A stretch of 64,000 nt of DNA from Phylloscopus collybita. Lineage: Eukaryota; Chordata; Aves; Passeriformes; Phylloscopidae. Below are positions 1 through 11,690 of the stretch, piece by piece (positions within the stretch are counted from its first letter, which is position 1; each line of letters begins with the position of its first letter). A program made the translations under genes and the position numbers. Below the pieces are notes generated by a model. The model was not told the origin of the DNA. It ran no database searches and was given only the letters and a program-made list of their open reading frames with translations. The stretch is from positions 26,120,001 through 26,184,000 of the forward strand of contig JAJNNQ010000026.1 in NCBI GenBank assembly GCA_027886175.1, given 5' to 3'.

Positions 1-2059
1 AAACAGCATTTTTCTTCAACTACAATCTTTAGGTGTTTCCTCTTGCTGGGATCCCTTTGATCCCCTCAGCTCCTCAAACTTTCCCACCTTAGCATCCCCT
101 TTCAGCCTTCATGTGTTAAGAAGGAGCTCACCTCAAAATATTCTTCCCTGTAGTTTCCCGTTCCCCTGCTCCCACCTCCCTCCTCAGGCTAAAGCAGCAG
201 AGTGACTCAGTAAACACACCAGTGACATGAAGTGCCTTTTGTCTGCCCTCCTCTCTCTCAAAGGGATTTGTAAAGAGACCAGGACTAATACTGAAAACAA
301 CTCATCTCAAACAGTTGTTGGGTTTGGTTTTTTTTAACCATATAAATTTCCACTTCCATCCTATCACTCAAGCAGTCAGTATTTATAACTCACTCAAAGT
401 CTCAAGCTTTTATTAAAAAAAAAAAATCAGGAAATAACATAACTGCATTTTTAAAGCATTAAAAAAATCTCTTTCTAAAGAGATCAATAACTGATCCCAG
501 ACTGTAACAGAAGCTGCAAAGGGCAATTAAAAAAAAATCTGTGAACCAACTTTATATATTATAACCTCTTCTATGCTGACTACTACATGAACAGACACAG
601 AACTCTGTGACAACAGAAACAAAGCAGCTAAATTCCAATACTTGCTAAAATAAACTATTTTTAGTTCCAGGTTAAAAGAAATCTGATATAATATTTCACA
701 AAAATACATACACATATGCAAAACTGGAAAAAGCTGCAAGGATTTAAACTGAAAGAGAATAATCTGTAAGAGTATATGGTCAACACATTATTTATATTTG
801 TCACTGCTGCTTTGGTGTTGAATATACACAATTTAGCACATAATCCAGAAATACCCATAGCAGCAGATGTCACATCACCAAAAGACTGCATGTTCATTGA
901 CAATAGGAAAGAAAAGCAGCCGCAAGAAAAGCAGCTACTTAGACCACTGAACTGTAAAAAAACATGTTCTGTGGGTGTTGACCTTTTGAGCAAGACATGA
1001 CTTGTACAGCATGATAAAAGGCTAAGAAACTTCATGGCTAAGATTCCTCTCCCTTGAGTTGGTAAGAAATAATCTTTTTCCTTTGAAAGTATGTAGAACT
1101 TTACAGCAAAACATAGAACAATATCTAAAATTTTTTTCAGGTTACCATTGAAATATGTCACAAAAGGTATTTCAAAAAACATCCTTCCCCTAAACAAAGC
1201 TTAAAATTTATTCTTGAATAAATGTTCTAAAAAAATACTAAGGTGTAAGACTTTTTCAAAAGCCCATAGTGCATGTCCAAACACCCAAAGAAAAAAAAAT
1301 TTAATAGAGGACATTCATGCAGTGAACCAAATACCATCTCAAGGCCCAAAGAATCCAAGATTAAGTGTCTGACTATAACTAATTTCAGGTGTTTGAGAAG
1401 ATGCAAGAGTACTGTAATGGGATGACAACCAAAGACAGAGATCAACCCACCAACTGCAAAACCACACGTGTACAGAAGAAACAGGAGAACTTTGTACCCA
1501 ACAGCTCCAATTCAACACAACTACAACAGCCCACCTCTCTTGTCTCCCAAGAACTTTGAAATTTGAAGCAATGCTCTTAACCACAGCCAAAAGAAGATCA
1601 GCTACTAAAATCTGTAAAAACCATTAGAGGCTCTATTTTGGGAAGAGGAAGACTGACAGGCCCAGCATTACACTCATTGAAAAGCAAGCCAACAAATATG
1701 AGAGAAGGAAAAACAGCATCATTTCTGGCATGTCCACATAAGTAACACTCCTTGCTGTACAAGAGAGAGATAGAATCACTGCAGAATGCCATTTGTGTAC
1801 ACAAGCACCTGCCATAAAGGCTGCCTGCATGAGCACTTGCCAGGGCTTTAAAGAAATTGGCAAACACTGAAAAAAATAACTCAATAGGAACCCAGAAAAT
1901 GAGACAACAATTTATGCCATCAGTTTTCCTATCTTTGTAAAGGATTCCAGGTAACAAAAAGGTGAAAAAAAAACCAAACAAACAATCCCAAAATAAACTC
2001 ATTCTCACCCCCCAAATCATCACACGTACTAAACGCAAGTGTTTTTATCTTTGCACGGG

Positions 2060-2249
2060 AATAGAAGTCTGTATTATCCTAGGGCCCTCTGAAGTCCATG
2101 ATCTTTTACAATCCTCTCCCATGCGACTCTATGACCGTGTCCCTGTATGGCACTGCGCCTGGGTGTCCCTGCCCACAGCAGGGGGTGGAACTGAATCATC
2201 TTTAGGGTCTTTTCCGACCCAGACCCTTCTGTGATTCTATGATTCTATT
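2060..2249 (+). mobile_element. CR1 LINE 3' end
   Basis: Runs through a degenerate GGTCTTTTCCGACCCAG segment to the TGATTCTATGATTCTATT tail, the hallmark CR1 3' terminus. 5'-truncated; left edge approximate. Confidence 0.8.
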
Positions 2250-3699
2250 AAATTCCCTACATATATTCTTTATGTCTATATCTCTCTCTGCAAAGGGCTC
2301 TGGAGGCATTTGTCTAACTTTTTTTTGGTAGAGGCAATGATGGTTACACATGTCTAAGAGACTGCAAAATAGATTGTGGCTTCCTGAGAAAGGGTGAGCT
2401 GAATGGCAATGACTTACCACCCCTCGTCTGCCTCCCCTCATCTCTGCTGCTTTACCTCTGTAGCACAGATACGGAAAAGAGAAAGGTGATGGGATTTGTC
2501 ACTTTCTGCAGAGACTGCAGTTTGCACTGGGGTGTGAAGGAGCCCCATGACCATCCACAATACTGCCGGGAAGGGCAAAGAAGACGCAGCCATTAAGATT
2601 TTCTCCTTTCAGGGTCCAGCAGTCAACTACCTCAGCCCAACTGCTCAGAAAACTGCAACCCAACAGAATTGTTAAAATTGAAGTCGTCGAAAATGTTTCT
2701 CAGATTCTTCATTCCTGAATGCTCTGCTCTCTGTCCTGGAAACTTTGCAATATATAAGCAAGGCCAAAATCACAAACCCTACCACACACTGCTAAACCTT
2801 GAATTGGATGAGCAGCTACAGAGCATCTTCCCCCAAAACTCTCCAATGCGTCGCCTAAAACAAGCAGAGTGCCACTAAAATAAGCAGGTTTGCCTGCACG
2901 CAGTGCTCATCCTGACAAGACAAAAGGAGACACAGCAAAACTGTCTATCTTTGGCACCTAGGACTTGGTGAAAGAGTTTTATTGCTACCAATTCCCCCAC
3001 TACAGAGCAGTTGTGATGGACTGCACTTGAAGAAATCAGGAAAGCGCAAAGTGCAGATGTGAACTTGGAAGGGGGTGTCATCAGCCCACCACAGGCGTGA
3101 CCTCCTGCACAGGTCACACCTAAGGACTGGAGAAGGAGATGCTGTCCTCCCACAGACAGCTTCTTCCTAAACATGGCTACTACAGTATCACCTTATAGCT
3201 CGGCTCCTTTGGATCTGGAACACTGAGAGTACACCTGACATGATCAACACTTTGTTGAGTACATGGCAACAAAGATTATATAGCAAATGAGAGGGATGGA
3301 GCTCTGAACCATAAAAATCTAAACTTGCTCAAAACGCAAAAAGCAACAATATTTCCACGGCTTTCCAAAGCAACAATATTTCAGCTCAGGCCTGAAGGCT
3401 ACACAGAAACATTTAGATATAATTCAGAAAGTTGCTGCTATTTTTGTAAAATACAGCCAGAGATCTTGCTAATATTGAAAAGATTTTTGTGAACAACTGG
3501 CTTTGTTAAATTCTCTACTTCTCTTTTTTTCTCCATGAATTTCAAATCAGTCCGCTAAGTCTTGTTAATTACAAGGAAAACAAATTTGCTTGTAAAACAA
3601 TTATCCACTATGTAAATAATACTCTTAATTTAATTGTCTGTTTAACTACCTTTGCAAAATAAATTCAGCAAGCTCTCTTAAGAGATGCTGCTTAAAAAA

Positions 3700-3724
3700 G
3701 AAAAAAAAAAAAAAAAAAAAAAAA
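3700..3724 (+). repeat. poly(A) run
   Basis: About 24 A in a row after a short AAAG lead. It could be the tail of an unrecognised retroposed copy, but no CR1 or other element is evident before it. Confidence 0.8.
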
Positions 3725-4497
3725 GGTTTCTTTTATGAAAAATAAGGCCTTCTGTTGAGCATTTACAAATCCAGGGCTCATTCAGACTTTTCAGCTCAGA
3801 GAATTTCCCTTTAAATTCTCTGAGAGTAGATCAAGCCCTAAAAGATGCACATACAGATGTGACCACCCCAGTTCTGGTAGTGCTCATGGCACCTCCATTC
3901 AGCACAGGACAGGATCCCAGTTTGGAGACTGGCCACATTCTGCACAGCAGTGGTGCCGCAAGCTGTGCACACAAAAAACAAAGTTTAATTCCAGATGCCT
4001 CATCCATCTCTCATTCCCTGGAGCAAGCAGAAACTGCTCTTCATCTACACACTTGCAGAGGGAGAAGAAGCATTCACCGTACAAGGAAGCTCCCTTGGCT
4101 TGACAGAAGTGCTTCAGGAGTGACACAATGCCTGGGTATGACTGGCAGCACAGCCACAGCAGCCAGACAGCAACCCACACTTAATCAAGCGTTCATGCAT
4201 GCCCTGCTACTGACAGTAGCTGCAACTCAGCTCACACACGCCTATAGGAGCAGCAGCCAGCACTGTATCTGCAGGTTAAACGTCATCTGGCTGAAATTCC
4301 CTTTTCAGCAGGAAGAAGTCGGCATGTGTAGATGCACCAGGAGTCCCAAACCACCTTTTCAAGGCCAGGCTATGTTGTCCATAGATGGCAACAGGCTTTG
4401 CCTTGGAGCTGCAGCACCATGGCACAGCAGCAGGACCAAACAGACCCAGCCCGCCCCAGCCTCATCACCCTCTGCTCTGTTTCTGCACACAGCTCAC

Positions 4498-4545
4498 CAA
4501 AAACAAAAAACAAATAAACAAACAAACAAAACCAAAACAAAACCA
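4498..4545 (+). repeat. (CAAA)n-like tract
   Basis: AAACAAAAAACAAATAAACA and further CAAA repeats. It lies inside the longest plus ORF of this region and supplies its Lys/Gln/Thr-rich part. Confidence 0.8.
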
Positions 4546-5934
4546 CCCCAAGAACTTGCTTTGGCTAAACCAGGTTTTTTGAATAGCTATTCTAAGATGG
4601 TCACTTATCAAAAGACAGCTTTATTAGCATGCTTTCCCCAATAAAATACATATATTAAATTTATATGGTCATTACTTACATAAATCATTCTACCAGAGAC
4701 TGAAGTGCCCATAGATTTATCTGCCCTTTTCTTGACATCAGAGCCTTAGTGAAAACCATGAAGGCTGCTGATGCTTCTCATTCAGCTTCGCAAAACTGCT
4801 GGTTTTCTTGGGGGTTTTTGGGGGGAGGGGAAGGTTCATCCACAGCCATCAGTTCAAAAACTACATTTTTCTGTGTTCTTTATATTGATATAGTATCTAT
4901 CAATACTTCAGAAACACAAGTCACTGGCACTAGTATTTACTCCAAACGTAAGACAGTTGGCCATTCCAAGAAATAACAAGGCAGAAACTTAAATAGATGG
5001 CAAGCTATGTGAAAATGTTGCCATTTTAAAATGCCTAGCATACTTTAAAAAGTGGATACAAAAAGAGAAACATATGATATTTGGTCTTTTTTTAAAATTA
5101 GGACTTTAGAAAGTCCTTTTTAAAATCATTTCAGACCCAAAGATGCTGTAACACTAGGACACAAGTTATGAAGTCATACACAGTATATTCTAGAGTGGAT
5201 GATGAATACCTCAGGTTTTATTCCTCTGCTTTTCCTGGTTTAAATCACAGTATGGTTGTATAACTACATTTCCTACAGTATTACAGGCTATACTCCTAAA
5301 CCACAACATTTTGCTGTCAAATGCAGTAGTTTGCCTCAACACTATTTATTTTAAAACCAAATGCCTTAAACTGTAACATGAGATGACCAGCAACTGAAAG
5401 ATTATAGGACTTTATCAGAGAAACTGTTCATCTTTTGAGGACTGGAATTACTTCTTTCCACATAAACTCAAGCCCAAATACAGATAGCACCTGAAGAAAC
5501 CACCATGAGAACAAGTAAAACAGTTTTGAGGAATATTTTAATATATCCTTAACAAAAACAAACAAATAAACCTTTGCAGAAATGAGATTGCACAATTTTG
5601 AAAGAAAACAAAAGTTTGTTTTGAAAGAAACAAAAGTTTCTTTCACCTTTCCCTAAGACATAACAGATTTTAAGAATTTCATCAAGTCTTTGGTGCAAAC
5701 TAGTTTCATCTTTTTCTATTCAGTCACTGACAGAAGAACACAAACCACTTCTCACTAATTTTAATACTCCACCATCTTCCTGTCTCCTCATCTCATCTCT
5801 TTCTGCTGGAAATGAGCTTGTCTAGCTTTGTGGAACACACCTTCCAAAGCACACATATTCTCTGCAGATACATTTTCCAAAACCTTCTTAAGCCCTGGTG
5901 GCCATTTCTGGTAGATAGAGACATTTGAATTTAT

Positions 5935-6510
5935 TTTCAGGCTGTGGCCAAAACTGGACACATTATTCTGTATAATTTAGGCTGCACTAGTACGAAAAGC
6001 TAAATGCTGAACTTCAACAGTACTGCATCCCTGTGCTTCTTGTCATCCCACATAACCCTCAGATCTGCCTCTGTGGCACTGCTGCCAAGTCGACTTTACC
6101 CATCTGCATTATGGGATCTTCTTCCTGAAAATAGTACCTTGTACTCAAACACTGCCTTCGAACTTATCAGAAACCTTTTGTCCTCCAAAGCAGAGCATCA
6201 AAAACAGTCTGAAAGCCCTACTCAGACTCCTTGAGATTTTGTGCCAATTCTGTTGATCAAAGACATCAATGTCAACAAGTACAAAGGTGCCAGAACTGCC
6301 CCCAGCGCCACTTAAACTGATGTTTGATGGTGACTCATAATCATTTCCTGATAATTATCACCTGGAGTTGTTATCTCTAAACCTGGTCCCTTTGGTTCAG
6401 CTTTCTTAAAAACTTACTTCAATTGAATGATTTTCCTAAGAGCAGCCCTACTGGGTCATACAACAGGTCTGTTGTCTGCACTATGTCAATGCCTGAAATT
6501 AATATAAAAA
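5935..6510 (-). mobile_element. degenerate CR1-like LINE fragment
   Basis: Starts with GGCCAAAACTGGACACATTA and has further patches resembling the antisense of the CR1 reverse-transcriptase/3' region. Old and heavily mutated; edges uncertain. Confidence 0.4.
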
Positions 6511-7689
6511 ATTGATAAATAATTGTCAGTACCGTCCCAGTCCCAGCTCTGTGCTCAGTTTGGTGACTCCCTGAGCTACTTGAGGTACTCTGCACAAGTC
6601 AGCCTTAGCGGGTTTTCTTCCATTAATTTGTCTGGCTGCTTTTCAAGTCCCTGTACACATGCTTCAGAGAGGATTTCCAAAGCTTAACTAACCACACATT
6701 GGGTCAAAACCAAAAACACACCCCTTTTGTTCATTTTGAACCTGCCAGCTTAATCGCATGCTTTCACATTTTGTACTGATAAAAAGTTAGTCTCTGCTCA
6801 ACTTCGCCACATCACTCATAAGACTGTCAAAATTTGTAAAACCTGAAATCTTTCCTCAGACCGGTGTTATCAAATACCACAACAATACAAAGGTTAGATT
6901 GGGTCACAAAGCCTTCTCCAGCCTGGCAGACCAGGCACAAGGAAGCACTATTTCACCTTCCTTATGAGAACATTATTGTTAATGGGTCAAAATACTGACC
7001 CATTATCAAAACAAAGGCACATGGCAACGCCGGAGGCTGAGGGACACAGTACTTAGTGCAGATTATAGACGAATGCCCCCTCTGACTAGAAATAATGGGG
7101 GTGGGGAAATTAGTTCAACTTAGAATTTCTGCAAACTAATACTGACATGGTTTTAACTCAGAAAGCTATTCAGCCTCACAGGAAAGTTTACTGCCTTTAT
7201 GTTTGCATTGCTGGCTTTATAGTTTTACAGTTGTCCTGGGTTGACGGAGCAAAGGCATAACTGTGCCTTCCCTAGTTTATTAACTGAGACACGTTAAAAA
7301 CACATCCACTAAAAATACTGTCAAGCTAAATCTTAATTTCTACATTATTGAAAGCAACATCATAAAGGTGTGGAACTTGTGCTCTGATAATTCTGATATT
7401 TACTCTCCCACCTCTACAACACTGAGATCTTTCTTTTGCAGTTATTTTATAAACTTTTAAGAATTAACTTGTCTGTTAGCAGTTTTATTATACTTAAACA
7501 AATACTGCAAGACATTTGCTTATACTTCTAAATTCTCAAAATAAATAATTTAAAAATTAAAATATTTCTTTTTTTCACTAGGCTTTTTTTTTTTTTCACT
7601 AAAAATAAAGTTTAAAAGGGCAGGTGGCATTTAACTCACGAGTTCATCTCCACCCTGTTAATTTGTCACACTTGCAACAGAAGGAAGAC

Positions 7690-7870
7690 TCAGTCCCGCG
7701 GCCAGCCTTTGTACTGGGACGGCTGTGAACCCAGTCCATAGGCCGCCCCGCAGCCCGGCGATGCCAACTGAACTGTAAGGAATTAGGTCGCCTCAAGGTC
7801 CGTTCCCTCGGGGAGCACCAAAGGGCACAAGTCGCGACATACTACTTCTCTGCACCTCTGTAAAAGCGGG
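7690..7870. promoter_or_regulatory. small CpG-rich patch in putative MYO6 intron 1
   Basis: About 14 CpG in 180 bp (for example CCGCGG, GCCGCCCCGC and GTCGCGAC) in otherwise CpG-poor DNA, 0.8 kb inside the intron. Candidate alternative promoter or enhancer; no clear donor was found. Confidence 0.4.
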
Positions 7871-8692
7871 GCTGACAGTCAGCAGTATTCGCTGAAACAA
7901 CAGATAACAACCATCCTTCTACAGAACCAGCCATCTATTAGTTCAGCTACCTCCATCCTACAGGCCTCTGGCGGCATTTACTAGTTCAGAACCTGACAGC
8001 CAAGTATTAGGCAAGCACTAACAATATATTTCCTGCACTGCAAATCGTACTCTAGACCATTAAGGGGACGAACCCTTTCAAGTTTTCCTGTTCAGTAAAG
8101 AATGCAAGTTACAGGAATGGGATATTAGTTTTAAGTTGTACATCACAGTGACACACGCTCCTCTCCAAACCGCAGCCTGCAAAAGTACTTCGAGCAGAAA
8201 CACTCCAGAAGACCTTTTTCCACTGAACTACCACTCGTACTGTGTTCGGCCAGTAAAGGCTGTAAAAATTTTATTTCCTCTTACAAGGACAATCCCACCA
8301 GCACAGAAATGTTTCTGAAGCAAGGAGGGGAGCTCAGCCATAACTCCGCAGGGATGGGATTTCACTGAGGATGATACTAAAAAAAACCCAAACAAGCCCA
8401 GAAGGGAAAGAATTTCCATGAGAGTTAATTTAAGGAAGTAAAGCACAGTCCAGAGGGATTCTGACTGCACTTCACCGGGAAGCTCCGGCTCCAGCAGGTC
8501 GGTCCCGCGGTGCGCTGGCCGGGGCGCTCCCCCGCCACGGGCCCGGCCCTCGCCTCGCCCGCCGCGACCGCACCTGCCCGGGCAGGAGGGGCGGCGGGGG
8601 CAGCCGGGGGCAGCGCCGCGGCCAGGCAGGGGGCCGGCGCCTCCCGCCGGGGGTAGGAGGGGGCGGCGGAGGCCGAGAGGCCGCGTCCTTAC

Positions 8693-8830
8693 CTGCTGAT
8701 GGAGGTGGTGGTGCTGCGCTCGGCGCCCCGCTCGCTGCCAGCCCTGCTGCTGCTGCTGCTGCTGCCGCCGCTGCTGAGCTGCTCTGCGCCGCCCCCGCCG
8801 CCCGGCACGGCCCGGCCCGGCCCGGGACGT
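8693..8830 (-). other. MYO6: putative MYO6 non-coding exon 1 (start approximate)
   Basis: On the minus strand, GC-rich sequence runs into CATCAGCAG|GTAAGG, a strong donor with the exon edge at 8693. It contains a (GCA)n repeat. No start codon with MYO6 sequence is present; human MYO6 begins translation in exon 2. The 5' limit is a guess because no transcription start can be read from sequence. It could instead be the first exon of an unrelated transcript. Confidence 0.6.
8744..8776. repeat. CTG/CAG trinucleotide repeat in putative MYO6 exon 1
   Basis: (CTG)7(CCG)2(CTG)2 on the plus strand, i.e. CAG-type on the minus transcript, within the putative 5' UTR. A minus-strand ORF reads it as polyglutamine, but no coding support exists. 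Confidence 0.85.
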
Positions 8831-11562
8831 CACCGCCACAGGGCCGGCCGGGGGCGGGGGCAGCGCCGCGGGGGCGGTGGCGGCTGGGGAGGCCGGCCCG
8901 GCCTTCTCTCCGCGCAGGGGTTGCCTGACGGGGAGCCCCGGCCCTGCGGCGCCCCTCGGGCGCATCGAGCCCTCAGCCCGCGTCCTCCGCCGCAGAGGTG
9001 GTGCTGAGGGGCTGGCCCATGGTTATTTTGTGTGAGCTGGGTCTCTTCCTTTATTTTTTTGCCGACGTGGTTACATAAAGGGTCATTTTGGGAGCTGTCT
9101 TTCTTTGTCATTAGTGACCGTCGCCCCATGAAGAAAGGTGCCGAGCAGGTGGCGGTTCCCCTGCTGCACAAACCTGGCAAGTCAGAGGCTGTTTCAGCCC
9201 GGTTCCTCTCCCAGGCTCCCCCTGGCCCTGTGCTGTCCCTGCCGTATCCCCAGGATTCCGCCTTGGCGGATGTCACACGGGTGGGAGCAGGGATGGTCGT
9301 ACCCGCTGCTGAACGGCAGAAGAGCATCGCCTGCCCCAGCCCTGTGTCCCCTGCACCTCCTGCAGGGCAGCGCAGGGCCAGCCTCGGCTCTGCGGGATTT
9401 CCCTGGCATGTGCCTACACCCAGCCCTTCATCTCTGCGGGTGTGCGCTGCTGTGACCCGGGGAGAGAGGCCCAGCTGGACGGCATTGCATCATGCTCAGC
9501 CAGGGTGTCACACCGCTGGTGCTGCTCACAACCACCCCTCCCGTGTGGCAGCTTTGCGTCGCCTCCCTGTCCCTTGGCTTTACCACGATTCGTTCCTGGC
9601 GTCGCCAGCTGGTTTGTCAGCTTTCTCATAGCACTGTGCTTCTCTCCACACGATACTTCACCAGCAGCACAATGACCCCGACTGTACGTGCAAAGCCTCC
9701 TTGTTCTCCACCTCATGGTTCGTTCGTACGTATTTTGCTGACAAAGGGAAACAAACCCGTTCATACTTCAAAATCTTGTGTTTTCCTTGATTTTGCAGCC
9801 CTAGCTACCTTTCTTTAAGCAGGGTGTGTTTCACTGCATCCTTTTGAGCGTTTGGACTACACTAAGGACATTGTGCGTAGTCATTAGCTAATAAATAATT
9901 TACATAAATTTCTTCAAGCCACAGCTGCCCATGTAGATATGATAGTCGTAACAATGCCTTGGCCTCTTTTAGAGGACAAAGAGAAATCCCAGGGTCTTCT
10001 CTAGGGGGAACCTAGAGAAACTCGCGGGGGGGGGTCCAGTCAAGGATCAGAGTGGACGTACACATGGAAGGAAAATGGCAGCACATTAGGTGCATGAGTA
10101 ATCCTGCATCCTGGGCAGAGCACGGGTGGAGTTCAATCCTGCGTCCAGATTAACATTCCTACAACTCCTGAAACGTGCTGTGAACTTGTTTTGGTTTTTA
10201 AGACATTCCATATGCCTGCAAAGTGGCAAGGTGAATTTGATGATTGCATCCTTAGGTGACATAATCTATAATGTAACAATCTGGACAATCAAAACATTGT
10301 ATGACTTCTAGAGCACGGAAGCTTGTCTTTGGCATTACCTTTCAGGGCAGTACTTTGTACAGTCAGCCTTGCTTTTATTTGTAAAAGAGAGATAAGGATA
10401 ATTGTTATCTGGGAAAAAAAAAAAAAGTGAACAGACAAGTAAATGAAAATGTAAATTTGGTGACTGACTAAAACCACCTCTGTTAGCAAAACAGGATATA
10501 ATGTCAGGAAACGATCAACAAAATACTTTCAGTGTAAACAATCCAAGCAGTGCTGAGCACTGTCTCACCCTCTGATGTGCTTCCCCCTCATCAGAAGAAG
10601 CATGCCTCTACTTTCTCCCCTCTTTTCTCCCTGGGAAATTTAAAAATAACCCAAGACGCAGCAACATCTGTTCTGTGAATCTTCAGGGAAAATACAGGAA
10701 GACTCACAATTGAAACTGGAGCGCAAGAACTTCAACCTAAGCAAAGAGGGGGGGAAGTGGAAAGAGAAAACAAGGCAAAACATGTTTCACTGTACCCATT
10801 GCCTGTATGTAAGGAGCCTTTCCAGTTTCATTCCTAGGAAAATTGGATGAACTTCTGTAATTTCAGTCTAACCGAGATTTTTCAGAACACCAGGAGTGGT
10901 GTGGATGGGTTGAAGCTGCCAAGCAGTCTTTGTTTAACAGCTGTATAAGGAGCAGATGCAGTCTGAGGCTGGGAGGGAGGGCAGAGTGCCTTTAGCATCC
11001 CCCTGTTCCTCCCACACCTCGGTGCACCAGGCAGGGCAAACAGCAGTGGAGAAGCCTCCGTTCACAAGTGGCAGCACATAGAGGTGCTGCTGGAACTTGG
11101 GGCAGGCTCACCCTGTACACACCACAGCAAGAGGGTCTCTCTTCAGGAACCAGAGCTATAACAGCACCATCTTAAATGTGCAAACTCCGTGTTCTGGATT
11201 GCCTACCAGGAATTCCGCAAGAATTCCAAGGGCAGAAAGATCAACAATACAAGGCAGCACGACATTTTGACATTTGACATGCACCTCTTGTAGCCCTGCT
11301 GCAAAGAACCGACAATACCCCAGATGTCCAAGGTGTTTTCATTCACACAGATATTAAAATTGAACATTTTATTATGAATACACGTTGTTATGGATAGTAA
11401 ACAGCTTTTGTCAATAAAGTTGCTATATGTTTTTTTAAAAAGATGTGTTATTTTAGGAACAACATTTTGTCAGAGGTGTTGAATGGTAGTTTGGAAGAAT
11501 AAGCAGGTAAAGGGCCCTAGATGATTCCTCAGAAAGCCCTGAGAGTATATTAGTTTTCTGTT

Positions 11563-11690
11563 CACAGAGTGATTTGGGTTGGAAGGGAGCTTAAAGATCA
11601 TCTAGTTCTAGCCCCACTGCCACGGGCAGAGACACCTGGCTGACCAGGTTGCTCAAAGCTCCATTCAGGTTGGCCTTGATGAAGGGTAGT
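11563..11690 (-). mobile_element. CR1 LINE 3' fragment
   Basis: Reads TTTGGGTTGGAAGGGAGCTT, AAAGATCATCTAGTTC and CCACGGGCAGAGACACC, the antisense of the CR1 3' end. Confidence 0.8.

Larger units (their letters stand above)
1..8692 (-). other. putative MYO6 intron 1, no exons seen
   Basis: AT-rich DNA between the putative MYO6 exon 1 donor and the window edge. I searched the minus strand for the MYO6 N-terminus and saw none. It holds a CR1 3' end (about 2.06-2.25 kb), a poly(A) run at 3.7 kb, a CAAA tract at 4.5 kb, a degenerate CR1-like stretch (5.9-6.5 kb) and a CpG-rich patch at 7.69-7.87 kb. ORFs here look accidental. Confidence 0.55.
8480..9000 (-). promoter_or_regulatory. MYO6: CpG island, putative MYO6 promoter
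   Basis: A ~520-bp block that is mostly G and C and dense in CpG, with several GGGCGG/GGGGCGG Sp1-type boxes on both strands, in an AT-rich neighbourhood. A weaker CpG-rich shoulder continues to about 9.56 kb. It lies about 14 kb downstream of SENP6, where MYO6 begins in other vertebrates in the same orientation. No TATA box is evident. The link to MYO6 is syntenic inference. Confidence 0.75.

Noticed and set aside
661..1197. 178-codon minus ORF, Phe/Ser/Cys-rich
   Set aside because: No recognisable family and low-complexity AT-driven composition; treated as chance.
3859..4644. 261-codon plus ORF, the longest in the window
   Set aside because: It runs through a CAAA simple repeat, has no recognisable domain, and lies in the putative MYO6 intron 1. 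Composition looks like chance.
8228..8965. 245-codon minus ORF with polyglutamine and Ala/Pro/Gly-rich runs
   Set aside because: It is an open frame through the CpG island and CTG repeat and crosses the strong GTAAGG donor at 8693. Nothing resembles MYO6 protein.
9032..9631. 199-codon plus ORF beside the CpG island
   Set aside because: GC-rich shoulder sequence where stop codons are rare; overlapping open frames exist on both strands and no family similarity is seen.
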